DNA of 43,097 nucleotides from Lacticaseibacillus camelliae DSM 22697 = JCM 13995 (GCF_001311195.1 NZ_BBAJ01000015.1:1-43097); one strand, 5' to 3'; counted from the stretch's first letter, positions 16,504-26,673 are shown. Notes: generated by a model from the sequence alone, not told the origin. Program-made: numbers and translations.

Positions 16504-17995
16504 ATGGATCTGGGCAGTCTGCACCTTTTTATCCTCGCTGATTTGCACTTGGGCAGCACGCGCCACACCACCGCGGCCTTTCATCACGCGCTGGTCAACA
16601 TGCACCGCCTTGATCCAATGCGGCCTTGGTGATCGCCGGTGATGTGACCGATTGGGGAGACCCGGCGCAGTTCCAGGACGCGTGGTCCTCGCTGGAGCGC
16701 GTCCCTGCCGATCAGCTGATCGTCTGCCTGGGCAACCATGATGTCCGCGGCCCGCATCAGCTGGATTACGACAACGACCAGGAAAGTGACCCCGAATACT
16801 TTCGGCAGGTCACCATGCCAGAGTATCAGGCGCACTATTTGAGTCGCGTGCCAGGGGCCAAGCCTTGGCAGCCATACTTTACGGTGGACCTGGGCGATTA
16901 CCACTTCATTGTGATGAACTCCGAAAAGGGTCTTAAGGATGGCGCTACATCTCTGCCCAGCAGGTGGCCTGGCTCGACGACGAACTACAGGCCGGCGAGG
17001 ACGGCGGCCAGAAAAACCTGGTGCTGGTCCACCAGGCGCTGCGGGACACGCACTGGCGCAGTAATTTTGGCGGTGGCTTTGGCATTCAGGATGCCGTGAT
17101 CAAAGACGTGCTGCGTCGGCATCCGAACACCTTCATTTTGTCCGGTCACATCCACAATGGGTTTGGCGTGGCGGAGGCCATCCCGCGCGATTTTGGCACG
17201 TGCATCGACCTGCCTGCGTTTGCGCTGAGTGAAAACGGGTATGATGGGGCCGGACTGGCGTATTACTGCACGTTTACCGCGCGAACAATGAAGTTTGCGG
17301 CGTGGGATCTGGCCATCAACCGGCCGCTGCCGCAGTACGATTTGAGCCTGAAAACAACGACGCTTGCGGCGGCGCTGCCAAGTATTGCCAAGCAGGACGC
17401 GGCCGCTGGGGTCCGGGCTTTGCAGCTGCTGCACCGCAGTTATGCGACCGCCACTTTTGACGATCCGCGCACCGATGCCACGCCGGACGCGCCGGCACAG
17501 CAGTTGTTTGGCCCGTCGGTGCAGGCTCAGGTGGCCGAACTGATTGGCAATGCCCGGCCGCGGCGGCCACTCTGCCCTCCGTTAGATCTCAAGCCTTACC
17601 ACGCGTACTTTGCCCGGCGTGACGACGCAACTGAGACGCTGGGGCGGCTGAGCGAAAACCTGACGCATGGTCAGGCCGCTGAGGCCTCGGTGGAGGCCCG
17701 GTTGACCCGGCAGTTTGTCCAGGCGCGGCTGGCGGAGGTGACCCCGCAAATGATCAGGTTCAGCGACGCGCAGCTGGCTGCGCTGGTGGACGAGGCGCAG
17801 CGCCTGTTAGTAGGCGTTTTTCCTCGAATTGACCGCACGGGCCTCGAGGCAGCCATCGCCGCACACGGACAGGGGGCCGATGCAGCCAGCCGGTTGCTAC
17901 TGGCCCAGGCACGTTACCTGCTGAAGGACCGGGCGGCGACTCAGCCAGCCGTCGACAGCATGGTGGCGCAGCTAAATGCGTTGAAAGCACCGTAA
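16504..17995 (+). pseudogene. Calcineurin-like metallophosphoesterase with long C-terminal domain, two frameshifts
   Basis: I chose the ATG at 16504 because GAAAGGAG lies just upstream. The corrected product has about 497 residues. All metallophosphoesterase blocks are present: LADLHLGS (D-x-H), GDVTDW, LGNHDVRG (GNHD), VLVHQAL and SGHIHNGFG (GH-x-H), covering residues ~5-270. The remaining ~230 residues are helical, Ala/Leu-rich and of unknown role. Frame breaks are at 16616 (A2, needs A3, D-P-N-A-A-L-V) and 16941 (G2, needs G3). The family includes cyclic-nucleotide phosphodiesterases and wall phosphatases; the substrate is unknown. Confidence 0.82.
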
Positions 17996-18152
17996 AAAAA
18001 TCAGGCTTAGACAAAATTAGCCTAGTCGCGTTCCACAAAGCAACGCCCAGACACGCAAACGCCCCTGCATCTCGATTCGAAGTGCGAATCGTGATGCAGG
18101 GACGCCTGCGTTTTGGGCTAAAACCGCTTTGTGTCTCAGCCTCATTTTTTTA
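17993..18152. repeat. 160-bp inverted-repeat element acting as bidirectional terminator
   Basis: The ends are inverted copies matching at about 20 of 22 bases: T-A7-TCAGGCTTAGACA from 17993, and its complement T-A7-TGAGGCTGAGACA read back from 18152. Inside are further inverted stretches (ACAAAGC near 18036 with GCTTTGT near 18126) and a central 17-position stem (18063-18079 with 18085-18101, one T-T mismatch). The left end overlaps the stop codon of the metallophosphoesterase gene. Each strand ends in seven T, so it can stop transcription both ways between the convergent flanking genes. The size and structure resemble a MITE-like or extragenic palindromic element. Confidence 0.65.
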
Positions 18153-18159
18153 GCAGAGA

Positions 18160-18660
18160 TCAGTGTTTTGCGTGGGTCTCAAGGTAGGCCAGCGCGCTAT
18201 CGTAATCAGGTTCATTGGTTTGTTCTAAAATCAGCTCACGGTAAACGACTTTGCCCTCGGGATCGGTGATCCAGACACTGCGGGCGTCCGTGTTATTGGT
18301 CGCCACATACAGGCCCATCGCTTTGCCGAAACTGCCGTCCACATCTGAAAGCAGGTGCATATTCTTCACGCCTTCGTTGGCGCACCAGTCGTTTTGTTGG
18401 GCAGTGGTGTTGGTGGAAATGGTGTAGAAGTTAATACCGTCGAACCGGTCGGCGGCCTGGTTAAAGTTTTTGGTGGAAATGCTGCAGACGCGCGTGTCAA
18501 TGTCTGGCACCACCGAAATCAGGCTGTAGCGGCCCTTGAGGTGGGACTGGTCAAACGGCGTCTCAGCGGCAGTGGTCACGTTGAACTGTGGCAGTACGTG
18601 TCCAATCAATGGTGGCTGGCCGTTTGTCTCTTGTGCTTCGCCATGACGAGTGATTTGCAT
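18160..18660 (-). CDS. tpx: Thiol peroxidase
   Basis: 166-residue 2-Cys peroxiredoxin of the Tpx class that reduces hydrogen peroxide and alkyl hydroperoxides using thioredoxin. The peroxidatic cysteine is Cys59 in VVPDIDTRVCSIS and the resolving one Cys93 in NDWCANEG, with the usual Tpx spacing. The N-terminus GQPPLIGHVLPQFNV is typical. The ATG has AAAGGAGG upstream. It is probably monocistronic: the inverted-repeat element lies 8 bases after its end. Confidence 0.95.
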   Translation of the reverse strand: MQITRHGEAQETNGQPPLIGHVLPQFNVTTAAETPFDQSHLKGRYSLISVVPDIDTRVCSISTKNFNQAADRFDGINFYTISTNTTAQQNDWCANEGVKNMHLLSDVDGSFGKAMGLYVATNNTDARSVWITDPEGKVVYRELILEQTNEPDYDSALAYLETHAKH

Positions 18661-18749
18661 GATGTAGCCTCCTTTTGCAATCTACCCCCAGTGTAGCATA
18701 TCCACTTCAGTTTGGCAGGCCCTGCGAGTGGCCGACAGACGGGGCGTCT

Positions 18750-18758
18750 TGCTACAAT
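18750..18758 (+). promoter_or_regulatory. Extended -10 promoter
   Basis: TGCTACAAT is an extended -10 element (TG-n-TACAAT) about 40 bases before the flavodoxin-like gene at 18800. No good -35 is present, as is common for this promoter type. Confidence 0.45.
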
Positions 18759-18799
18759 TATCGTGTACCAGTGGGTAATCTGATAAGGAGGGGGACATC

Positions 18800-19294
18800 A
18801 TGGGCCAAACAGTTATTGTCTATTCGTCGCAGACCGGCTTCACACAGGGATACGCGCTGTGGATCGCGCGGGTGCTGCACTGTGAAGTGCTTGATGTCGC
18901 GTTTGTCACCCCGGATGACCTGATCCACACGCGGCTGGTGATTTACGGCGCGCACGCCACCAAGCGCGGCGGCGTGGCCGGCTTTCGGCCTTTCTACCAG
19001 CAGTATCAGTTGGCGCTGCCGCATCAGCTGATCGTTTTTGGCACGGGCCTTCTGCCGCCGACCCAAATTGATCTGCAGCAGTTGCGCCAGCACACATTTC
19101 GCAGCTGTCACACGCAGCCGCAGCTGTTTTACTTTGACGGCGAAATGAACCCCGACACCATGCCGCTGCGCATCAAGCTGCCGTACTACTCGCAAAAACG
19201 CAAGCTCAAGGAAAAGCCCCCGGCTGGCGGCGTTGGGGCGGTGCGGCCGCTGCTTGACGAGGTGGCCAGGCTGGAGGCCAGCGGGGCAATTTAG
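18800..19294 (+). CDS. Flavodoxin-domain protein
   Basis: 164 residues, ribosome site AAGGAGG. The N-terminus VIVYSSQTGFTQGYALWIAR fits the FMN phosphate-binding loop of flavodoxin-like proteins ((S/T)x(T)G(x)T), and LVIYGAHATKRGGVAGF fits the second flavin loop. The C-terminal third is basic (SQKRKLKEKPP) and differs from classical flavodoxins. Such proteins, sometimes annotated as flavodoxin or protoporphyrinogen-oxidase-like, carry out small redox reactions; the partner is unknown. Confidence 0.75.
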   Translation: MGQTVIVYSSQTGFTQGYALWIARVLHCEVLDVAFVTPDDLIHTRLVIYGAHATKRGGVAGFRPFYQQYQLALPHQLIVFGTGLLPPTQIDLQQLRQHTFRSCHTQPQLFYFDGEMNPDTMPLRIKLPYYSQKRKLKEKPPAGGVGAVRPLLDEVARLEASGAI

Positions 19295-19394
19295 CGCTGG
19301 CAAAAAAAGTTTTGCTGTGTGGGCACTCCGGAAGCGGCCGGCAGGTGGCTGGAAAATTTGGTACACTAAAGCCAAACGAAACCCGGAGGTAACT

Positions 19395-19742
19395 ATGACA
19401 ATCGATAACAACCAGCTGGTGACCCGCTACTACAACTTGAAGGCAAAAAACGCCGATTTGTTCAAGGCTGTCACGGACTACGTAGACGCTCAGGTCGCGG
19501 CGGTTTACACGCAGTTGAGCGACCATTTTGTCGACACCATTATCATCGACTTAGATGAGTTGATGGCCATTGCGGCTAAAACCGCGCCGCAGTTGGATCC
19601 GGCCGAGCTTGAAATTGCGGTGACCAACAATGTGCATAAGCACCTCGACGCCTTGGGGCTGTTCGTGGTCCCACAACCATACAGCGACGAGAACACCGTG
19701 GTCGCTAAGCTCAATTTCTTTAACCACAGCCGGTACTATTAA
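19395..19742 (+). CDS. Soluble protein of unknown function
   Basis: 115 residues from the ATG at 19395 with GGAGGT 4 bases upstream. It has no signal or membrane segment, is acidic and probably helical (LFKAVTDYVDAQVAAVYTQL, IIIDLDELMAIAAKTAPQLD). I do not recognise the family. It stands between a flavodoxin-like gene and uspA and has its own terminator. Confidence 0.7.
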   Translation: MTIDNNQLVTRYYNLKAKNADLFKAVTDYVDAQVAAVYTQLSDHFVDTIIIDLDELMAIAAKTAPQLDPAELEIAVTNNVHKHLDALGLFVVPQPYSDENTVVAKLNFFNHSRYY

Positions 19743-19750
19743 ACTGGCTG

Positions 19751-19787
19751 AAGGCTGTTACCTGGAACTGCAGGTGACGGCCTTTTT
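19751..19787 (+). terminator. Terminator
   Basis: Stem 19751-19764 with 19771-19784 (one mismatch) followed by T5, directly after the 115-residue gene. Confidence 0.75.
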
Positions 19788-19878
19788 AGCTCGGTCAAAA
19801 AATAATGTGACGCCGGCCCCTATTGTTCCCGCCAGTTCGCCTGGATATGGTACAAATAAGGGGAAGGGAGTGGTCCAG

Positions 19879-20328
19879 ATGACAAAAGACCGGATCTTAG
19901 TGGCGTTTGATGGTTCTGCCGCCGGCGTCGCGGCGCTGGAAAAGGCGGTGGCAATCACCGACGTGGCCGACGCCAGCATCGACCTGCTGTATGTGATCGA
20001 CACGCGCAGCTACCAGGTCGGCTTTTCTCAGCAGCCTGACGTGGACGGCACGATTTTGTACAACGCCGAAACGCGGGCGGAAATCGAGCTGGAAGAGCAG
20101 GCCAAGCCGCTGCGAGCGCGGGGCATCGAAGTGCGCACGCACCTGCGCTTTGGCAATCCGCGCACCGTGGTCGCGCTTGATGCGCCCAAAGATTATGCCA
20201 GCAGTCTCATCATCCTCGGCCGCTCCAGTAAGCGGCTGACCTCGCGCATGTTCATTGGATCGGTGGCCAGCTTCGTCACTGAAAACGCGCCGTGTGATGT
20301 GCTGATCGTCGCCAACCCCAACGCTTAG
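19879..20328 (+). CDS. Universal stress protein (UspA family)
   Basis: 149 residues from the ATG at 19879; AAGGGAG lies 8 bases upstream. Fold marks are the first strand ILVAFDGSAAGVAALEKAV, LLYVIDTR, and the C-terminal IILGRSSKRLTSRMFIGSVAS and CDVLIVA. The ATP-binding motif G-2x-G-9x-G-(S/T) is altered: the second Gly is Ser (GRSS), though the later GS pair remains, so nucleotide binding is uncertain. Cytosolic, probably stress-related. Confidence 0.9.
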   Translation: MTKDRILVAFDGSAAGVAALEKAVAITDVADASIDLLYVIDTRSYQVGFSQQPDVDGTILYNAETRAEIELEEQAKPLRARGIEVRTHLRFGNPRTVVALDAPKDYASSLIILGRSSKRLTSRMFIGSVASFVTENAPCDVLIVANPNA

Positions 20329-20335
20329 ATAACTC

Positions 20336-20371
20336 AAAAGGCCATCGCAATTTTTCTTGCGATGGCCTTTT
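20336..20371. terminator. Bidirectional terminator
   Basis: A 15-bp perfect stem (20336-20350 with 20357-20371) with A4/T4 ends lies between uspA and the convergent P-type ATPase gene. Confidence 0.9.
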
Positions 20372-20376
20372 GCACG

Positions 20377-22724
20377 CTAGAAGCGCCAGTTGATTCTGGA
20401 CAAGATGCGCCGTCCCAGAAATTCCTGAAGCAGCATGTATACCGGTAAGCTGGAGGCCAAAAGCGGCAGGTAAAATATGGCCCGTGACCAGTCCCACAGG
20501 TTCGCTAAAGCGAAGAGGTGGTTGGCCGCGAAGAAGGTCAGGAAGAACAGCCCCGCGACGAGCAGCACCATGGCCGCTTTGTACCGGTTGAACGGCCGCG
20601 CGACCAGCAGCACCACGTGGTACTCAATGACGCCGATCATGAACACCACCAATGTGGAGGTCAGGCCAAACGACCAGTTAAACACGTACTCAAAGCGTGT
20701 CAGCAGCAGCGTGTACAGGACGACTGCCAGTGCGGCCGGGGCAGCTACGGTCATCACCTTTTGCAGGAAGTGGCCGGTGACCCGCGTGAAGTTTGGCTCC
20801 AGGGTGAGGAAGAACGACGGAAGCGCCACGCAGATCGCCGACACCGGGGTCAGGTTGATTGGCGTGATTGGGTAATCCAGCGGTAAAAAGACGAAAATTG
20901 CCGTGAGAATCACCGAGAAAATCGTTTTGATCAGGTACATCGAGGCCACCCGCTCAATGTTGTTGATGACGCGGCGGCCTTCGTTGAGCACACCGGTCAT
21001 GGCATCGAAGTTTGAGTCCAGCAAGGTGAAGTCCGCAATCGACTTGGCGGCCTCAGCGCCGCTGGCCATCGCAATCGCGCAGTCAGACTGGCGCAAGGCC
21101 GGCACGTCGTTGACGCCATCGCCGGTCATCGCGACAGTGTGGCCGTCTTGCTGCAGCGCGGCGATCAGCTGCTTTTTCTGCGGCGGCGTTACGCGGCCAA
21201 AAACGGTGTACTGCTCGGCAAGGGAGGTAAAATCCGTGTCGTCAGGGACAGTGCTCATATCGATGGCGCGGTCTGCGTGCGGCAGCGCTGCTTGCTGTGC
21301 CACGTTGGCGACGGTCAGCGGGTTATCACCGGAGATGACTTTCAGGGTCACGTCCTGGGTGCCGAAGAATGCGAGGGTCTCGGCCGCAGCGGGACGGACC
21401 TCGTCGGCAATGGTGATAAAGCCCAGCAGGCGCACCTGTTGCAGAGGCGGCTGAAGGCCTTGGTCGGTTGCCGCAACCGCCAGGACCCGAAAACCGGCCT
21501 GCGTGGCTTTTTCAATTCGGCGCCGACTGGCTTCAGGCAGGCTGGCACCGAAGATAAATTCGGGTGCGCCCATCAGCAGGCTGTGCCCGTCCGCAAACGT
21601 GGCCCCGGACCACTTGCGTGAAGAGGAGAAGGGAACGGTGCTGACAGTGGTCACACTCGGGGCTTGCGGCCACGCCTGTTTGATGGCCAGCGCCGTTTCG
21701 TTGTCATCGTTTAGCGCGTAAGTCACCGCCGAGGCCGCGGCACTGACGGTGTCCTCGGTTTCACCCGCTTCGGGATAGACGCCGGCGACGCGGAGCTGGC
21801 CAGACGTGATCGTGCCGGTTTTGTCTAGGCAAAGCACATCGACGCGGGCCAGCGCCTCGATTGCTGGCAGCGCGCTGACGAGCACGCGCTTGCGGCCCAA
21901 GTTCATGGATGAAACCGCCAGCGCGACATTGGTCAGCAGCACTAGGCCCTCGGGAATCATGCCGATCATCGCGGCCGCGGTGGACAGGATGGCCCGGTTG
22001 TAATTGCCGCGGCGGATCATGGCGACGGTGAAGTAGACCGCGCCCAGTGGGATCAGCACGTAAGTCAGGATTTGAATGATGCGGTTGATGGTGGCGAGCA
22101 GCTGGCTCTGGGGATGCCGCGCGGTCTTGGCCGAATCCGTAATTTTGGCGGCGAACGTGGCTTGGCCAACCGCAGTGGCCTGCATCAGCACTTGCCCGGC
22201 CACGATGAAGCTGCCTGACAGCAGGGCATCGCCCGTGCGCTTATCGATGGCGTTGGCTTCGCCGGTCAAGGGGCTTTCGTCGACCTCGACGCCGGCGGTT
22301 TGTCGGACCTTGCCGTCGACGGGAATTTGGTCGCCGCGGTGCAGCTGGATCAAATCACCCAGCACAAGCTTTTCCTGCGGGATGGCAACTAATTGGCCCT
22401 CGCGCATGACCTGGGCCGGGGTTTCGGCCAGGATCGTCATTTTATCGAGTTGCCGCTTCGCGCGCAGTTCCTGGAAGGTCCCAATGGCGGTGTTGATGAT
22501 GGCAACGAACAGAAACAGCAAGTTGGCGTAGCTGCCCGTCGTGGCAATCAGCACCCCAAGGGCCAGGTTGACGAAGTTGAACAGGGTCAGCGTGTTGCGC
22601 TTGATGATGGCGCTGGGGGAGCGGGTCAAACTGACCGGCTTGGTGTTGTGCTCGCCGGCCGCGATTTTTTTTCTTTCACTTGCTGGCTGGTCAGCCCGGT
22701 TAAGGGCGTGGGTTCAAAAGCCAT
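20377..22724 (-). CDS. Cation-translocating P-type ATPase (CtpE-like), N-terminal frameshift
   Basis: About 780 residues. P-type motifs are LTGEA (actuator, usually TGES), LCLDKTGT (phosphorylated Asp), TGDGVNDVPALRQSD (hinge) and a membrane-4 motif GMIPEGLVLLTNVALAVS. GSFIVAGQ and the PEGLVLLT form are typical of the CtpE group, proposed to take up Ca2+. The ATG at 22724-22722 with GGAAGGAAG begins MAFEPTPLTGLTSQQVKEKK. The frame then breaks in an A8 run (plus-strand T8, 22665-22672); A9 would join it to the body with I-A-A-G-E-H-N-T. Cation specificity is inferred by family resemblance only. Confidence 0.88.
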
Positions 22725-22852
22725 TGAGCCACTTCCTTCCTTTTCTCTATTTTACCGAATTGGGGCCAAGTCGACGGTGAATTACCCTTGCTTAAGAGAT
22801 TTTTATCGCGCGCAAAAAGGTGCATAATTGATTGCAGAGGAGTTGATGATCA

Positions 22853-23752
22853 ATGAAAACAGCACCAAACGGGACCCATTTTGTGACGTTGGCGAACGGC
22901 TACCACCTGTGGACGCAGACGCGCGGCCAAGGCGAGATTCAGCTGATGACGCTGCACGGCGGCCCGGGTGGCACGAACGAAGTGTTTGAAAACTTCGCCG
23001 AGCGCCTGGCCCCGTATGGCGTGCAAGTCACGCGCTACGATCAGCTGGGTTCTTGGTACTCGGATCAGCCCGACTGGACCGACCCGGCCGTTCGGGAAAA
23101 ATTCTTGAACATTCCTTATTACGTGGATGAGGTCGAGGAAGTCCGCAAGCAGCTGGGGCTGGATCACTTTTACCTGCTCGGCCAAAGCTGGGGCGGGGTG
23201 CTCGCCATCGAGTACGCCCTGAAGTACGGTGCCCACCTGAAGGGGTTGATCCTCAGCTCGATGATCGACAACTTGGCCGAGTACATTGATCACATTAACG
23301 CCATTCGCGAGAAAATGTTTTCGCCGGCCCAGGTGGCTTACATGAAGCACATCGAAGCTGATCATGCTTTTGACGATCCGAAGTACCAGCAGCTGGTCGC
23401 CGAGTTGGGCGAGCATTACCTGCATCATGCCGCCGACCCGCAGCCGCGCCATCTGATTTCGACCATGGCCACAGCAGTGTACAACTACTTCCAGGGCGAC
23501 AATGAGTTCGTTATGGTGGGCGCACTGAAGGATTGGGACCGGCGTGCGGATATCGGTAAGATCACGGTGCCGACGTACTTGACGTTTGGCGGCCACGAAA
23601 CCATGCCGCTGGCGGCGGCTCAGCGCATGCAAAAAGCCATTCCGCACGCAACGCTGCACATCACCCCGAATGCTGGCCACGGCCAGATGCTCGACAACCC
23701 GGTGGATTACTTCCAGCACCTGGGTGAGTGGCTGGCGGCGCAAAATCGCTAG
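22853..23752 (+). CDS. pepIP: Proline iminopeptidase
   Basis: 299-residue alpha/beta-hydrolase (peptidase family S33) that releases N-terminal proline from peptides in the cytosol, part of peptide use in lactic acid bacteria. Oxyanion motif LHGGPGGTNE at residues 34-43, nucleophile Ser112 in LGQSWGGVLA, catalytic His in NAGHGQMLD near residue 277. Ribosome site GAGGAG. Length agrees with PepI of lactobacilli (~295). Confidence 0.95.
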   Translation: MKTAPNGTHFVTLANGYHLWTQTRGQGEIQLMTLHGGPGGTNEVFENFAERLAPYGVQVTRYDQLGSWYSDQPDWTDPAVREKFLNIPYYVDEVEEVRKQLGLDHFYLLGQSWGGVLAIEYALKYGAHLKGLILSSMIDNLAEYIDHINAIREKMFSPAQVAYMKHIEADHAFDDPKYQQLVAELGEHYLHHAADPQPRHLISTMATAVYNYFQGDNEFVMVGALKDWDRRADIGKITVPTYLTFGGHETMPLAAAQRMQKAIPHATLHITPNAGHGQMLDNPVDYFQHLGEWLAAQNR

Positions 23753-23835
23753 GCGGCATGACTGTTAAAATAGTCAGGCGTTAGCGGTTACATTTAGCGG
23801 CGAGATTGGTATGATGGACTCAGGAGGCGATGCAC

Positions 23836-24156
23836 ATGTTCAAGGACACCAAGGCACTTGTGAACAAACTTGCAGATACCGCGTCAGAACCGTTGCACAC
23901 GTTTGATAACACGATCAAAGAAAATCCTGATCTGGTGGTCCCGCTGGCTGTCATTCACGTGGTGCCGATCGCACTGATGATCATTGGCACCACCCAAGTG
24001 ATCTTGGCCCACCAGAAGCTGAAGGCCGAAAAAGAACGGACCAAGCAGGCTAAGCTGCGCGCGATGATGCCGCACCACGGCCCACACTGCGGCCGGCACC
24101 ACGGTCCCAAGCCACCGATGAAACTGATGGCGCATCACGAACTGCCAACTGAATAA
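23836..24156 (+). CDS. Small membrane protein with His-rich tail
   Basis: 106 residues from the second ATG (23836), 8 bases after AGGAGG; the first ATG (23830) is too close to that site. A soluble ~35-residue start is followed by one membrane segment (PLAVIHVVPIALMIIGTTQVIL), then a basic coil and a tail rich in His, Pro and Met (MMPHHGPHCGRHHGPKPP). The tail could bind Zn2+, Ni2+ or Cu ions. I do not recognise the family. Confidence 0.65.
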   Translation: MFKDTKALVNKLADTASEPLHTFDNTIKENPDLVVPLAVIHVVPIALMIIGTTQVILAHQKLKAEKERTKQAKLRAMMPHHGPHCGRHHGPKPPMKLMAHHELPTE

Positions 24157-24163
24157 GCCTGAT

Positions 24164-24196
24164 AAAGCCGTCTTTGCGCTTGCAAGCGGCTTTTTT
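24164..24196 (+). terminator. Terminator
   Basis: AAAGCCG (24164-24170) pairs with CGGCTTT (24187-24193), inner CTTTGC/GCAAG pairing extends it, and T6 follows. Confidence 0.75.
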
Positions 24197-24281
24197 GGTG
24201 CCTGCGCGCAGTTAAATTGCCAAGTGGGCGGATTTGCGCGACAATAAATCTACTATTACAATTTTTGGGCGGAGGCACAGT

Positions 24282-24800
24282 ATGGCAACTATTTACGTAC
24301 GTAAAGGCACAGAGGCAGATATTCCGGCAATCATGGGGATCATCGATGACGCGCGGGCATTCCTGCATGCCCAGCACATCAACCAGTGGCAGGGCACGTA
24401 CCCGGACCAGCCCGCGGTCGAAGCCGACATTCAAAAGGGGACCAACCGGCTGCTAATGGTCGATGACTTAGTGGCCGGCAATGCCAGCCTGCTGGAAGGA
24501 CCCGACCCGTTCTACGGCAAAATTGATGGCGCCGGTTGGCAGGGCAATGCACCGTACATGATGATCCACCGCTTCGCTGTTTCGGCCAAGATTCGCGGTC
24601 AGCACCTCAGCAAGTTCTTCATGTCGAATCTCATCACCGAGGCTTACGGCAGGGGGTTCCGCGACCTGCGCATTGACACGCACGCGCAGAACCAGATCAT
24701 GCAGCACGTCATTTTAGGCAACGGGTTTACTTACCGCGGCGTCGTGTACTTGGACGAACCCGTGCCGGAGCGCAACGCTTACCAGCTACTACTGCCGTAA
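24282..24800 (+). CDS. GNAT-family N-acetyltransferase
   Basis: 172 residues from the ATG at 24282 (GGAGG 8 bases upstream). GNAT fold: N-terminal IYVRKGTEADIPAIMGIIDDAR, LVAGNASLLEG, the acetyl-CoA region MIHRFAVSAKIRGQHLSKFF (R-x-x-G-x-x-L form) and the C-terminal NGFTYRGVVYLDE. The substrate is unknown. It is followed 12 bases later by the antiporter gene. Confidence 0.88.
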   Translation: MATIYVRKGTEADIPAIMGIIDDARAFLHAQHINQWQGTYPDQPAVEADIQKGTNRLLMVDDLVAGNASLLEGPDPFYGKIDGAGWQGNAPYMMIHRFAVSAKIRGQHLSKFFMSNLITEAYGRGFRDLRIDTHAQNQIMQHVILGNGFTYRGVVYLDEPVPERNAYQLLLP

Positions 24801-24812
24801 TAAGGAGGACAT

Positions 24813-25978
24813 ATGGGCTATTTGGGGACACTGGCGCTGATCCTGTTTGCCACGCTGATTTTAAGCCATTTTAGTCTACAGCTCGGGATCCCGGCGGTGA
24901 TCGGCGAGCTGCTTGCCGGCATCCTGTTTGGCCCCGCGTGCTCAACTGGATCCATCCCAGCACCATGATCAGCGAGTTCTCGGAAATCGGGGTGGTGCTG
25001 CTGATGTTCATCGCCGGCCTAGAAAGTGACCTCACGTTGCTGAAAAAGTATTTTCGGCCTGGGGTGCTGGTGGCGGTGATCGGCGTCATTGTCCCGGTCG
25101 TGACCATCTTCGTGTTTGCCGAGCTGTGGGGCTTCTCGTTTGTTGCCGCCGCTTTTCTGGGCATTACCTACGCCGCAACGTCGGTTTCGATTTCGGTGGA
25201 GGTGCTCAAGGAACTGGATGCCTTAGATAGCAAAAGCGGCGCCACAATTTTGGGCGCTGCGGTGGTCGACGACATCCTGACGGTGATCATTCTGAGCGTG
25301 GCCGTCAGCGTGTTCGGCACCGGCAACGCCAAGAGCACGGCCCCGTTGTGGCTGACGCTGCTGGAGGAAGTCGTTTACTTCGGGCTGATTTTCCTGGTGG
25401 TCAAGTGGCTGGCACCGTTTGTGATGCACCTCGCGGAGCGCCTGCTGCCCAGCTCGTCGGTGACGATTGGGTCACTGCTGTTGTGCTTGGGCATGGCCTA
25501 CCTGGCGGATTTGTTCGGCCTGTCCGCGGTCATCGGCGCCTTTTTTGCCGGGGTCGCCGTCAGCGAAACCAAGTACCGCGCCGAGGTGGACAAGGCGCTT
25601 GAGTCCATCGGGTACGCCGTATTCATTCCCGTGTTCTTTGTTTCAATCGGCATGAACATGCGCCTGGACAGCATCGGCCGGGATTTCTGGTTCATTCTCA
25701 TCATGACCGTGTTGGCGCTTTTGACCAAGTGGGTCGGCTGCGGCGCCGGGGCGAAGCTATCTGGGATGTCCTGGCACGAGGCCAATATCATTGGTGCGGG
25801 GATGGTCAGCAGGGGTGAGATGGCGCTGATTGTTGCCCAAATTGGCTTTGACGCAAATTTGCTGCACCGCGATTTTTATTCCAGCGTGATCATTGTCATC
25901 ATTTTGACCACTCTGATTGCGCCATTCATGCTGAAAGATGCTTTGAACCGTCACCGTGCACAGGAGGAAAATGCTTGA
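24813..25978 (+). pseudogene. Cation:proton antiporter (CPA2 family, NapA/KefB-like), one frameshift
   Basis: The ATG at 24813 follows AAGGAGG. The first 45 residues (MGYLGTLALILFATLILSH ... GELLAGILFGPA) lead into a break near 24938, where one G appears to be missing. The rest of ~345 residues begins LNWIHPSTMISEFSEIGVVLL and has the family core: FIAGLESDL, TYAATSVSISVEVL, VVDDILTVIILS (the DD pair that binds Na+/H+) and SRGEMALIVAQIGF. About 12 membrane segments in all. It exchanges Na+ or K+ for protons. It overlaps the HAD gene start by four bases. Confidence 0.85.
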
Positions 25979-26626
25979 AGACTCTGTTTTTTGACTTAGA
26001 CGGCACCATTGCCGATTCTCAGGAAGGAATCATCAATAGTATTCATTACATGATTCAAAAACAGCACCTGCCGCTGCTTGATGACGACACTTACCGCCAG
26101 TTCATCGGCCCGTCGCTGGGCAGTAGCCTTAACAAATACTATCCGGCGCTGTCGGCGGCCGAGGTCGACCAAACGATTCAGTATTATCACGAGTTTTACC
26201 TGGCAAAAGGCATTTTTCAACAGACGCTTTACCCCGGGATTTTGGACGCCTTGGACCGGTTGCTGCACGCGGGGTACCAGTTGAATATTGCGTCGGCGAA
26301 GCCCGAACCGATGGTGACCCAAATTGCCGAGCGCTTTGCTGAACCGCTACTTTACTGGGCTGTACGGCGCCACGATGGACGAGCGGGAGCGCTCCTCCAA
26401 AACAGCGGTACTGGAATACGCACTACAGGAAAGTGGTGCGGACCGCCAGCAGTCGTTGATGATTGGCGACCGTGACACTGATATGATCGGTGGGGCCAAC
26501 AACCACGTCAAAACGCTGGGGGTGACGTACGGCTTCGGCGATTTGGCCGAATTGCGTCAGGCCCACGCCACTGCTGTGATCGCTGCACCGGCCGAACTGC
26601 CTAGCGGGGTGGCCGCGCTTTTGTAA
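25975..26626 (+). pseudogene. HAD-superfamily hydrolase (phosphoglycolate phosphatase-like), one frameshift
   Basis: A TTG start at 25975 lies 8 bases after AGGAGG and inside the end of the antiporter gene. HAD motif I is FFDLDGTIADS, motif II NIASAKP, and motif III/IV SLMIGDRDTDMIGG in the second fragment. The break near 26339 joins RFA to LNRYFTGLYGATMDERERSS when one base is restored. The product is about 217 residues, with a helical cap typical of the Gph/PgmB group. It dephosphorylates small metabolites; the substrate is unknown. Confidence 0.82.
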
Positions 26627-26639
26627 CAGAATTGGGTTT

Positions 26640-26673
26640 GCGTCTGTCACATTGCGGGCAGGCGCTTTTTTTT
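26640..26673 (+). terminator. Terminator
   Basis: GCGTCTG (26640-26646) pairs with CAGGCGC (26659-26665) followed by eight T. Confidence 0.7.

Noticed and set aside
22850-23743. Antisense frame covering all of pepIP
   Set aside because: Exact mirror of a well-supported gene; no ribosome site and no family likeness.
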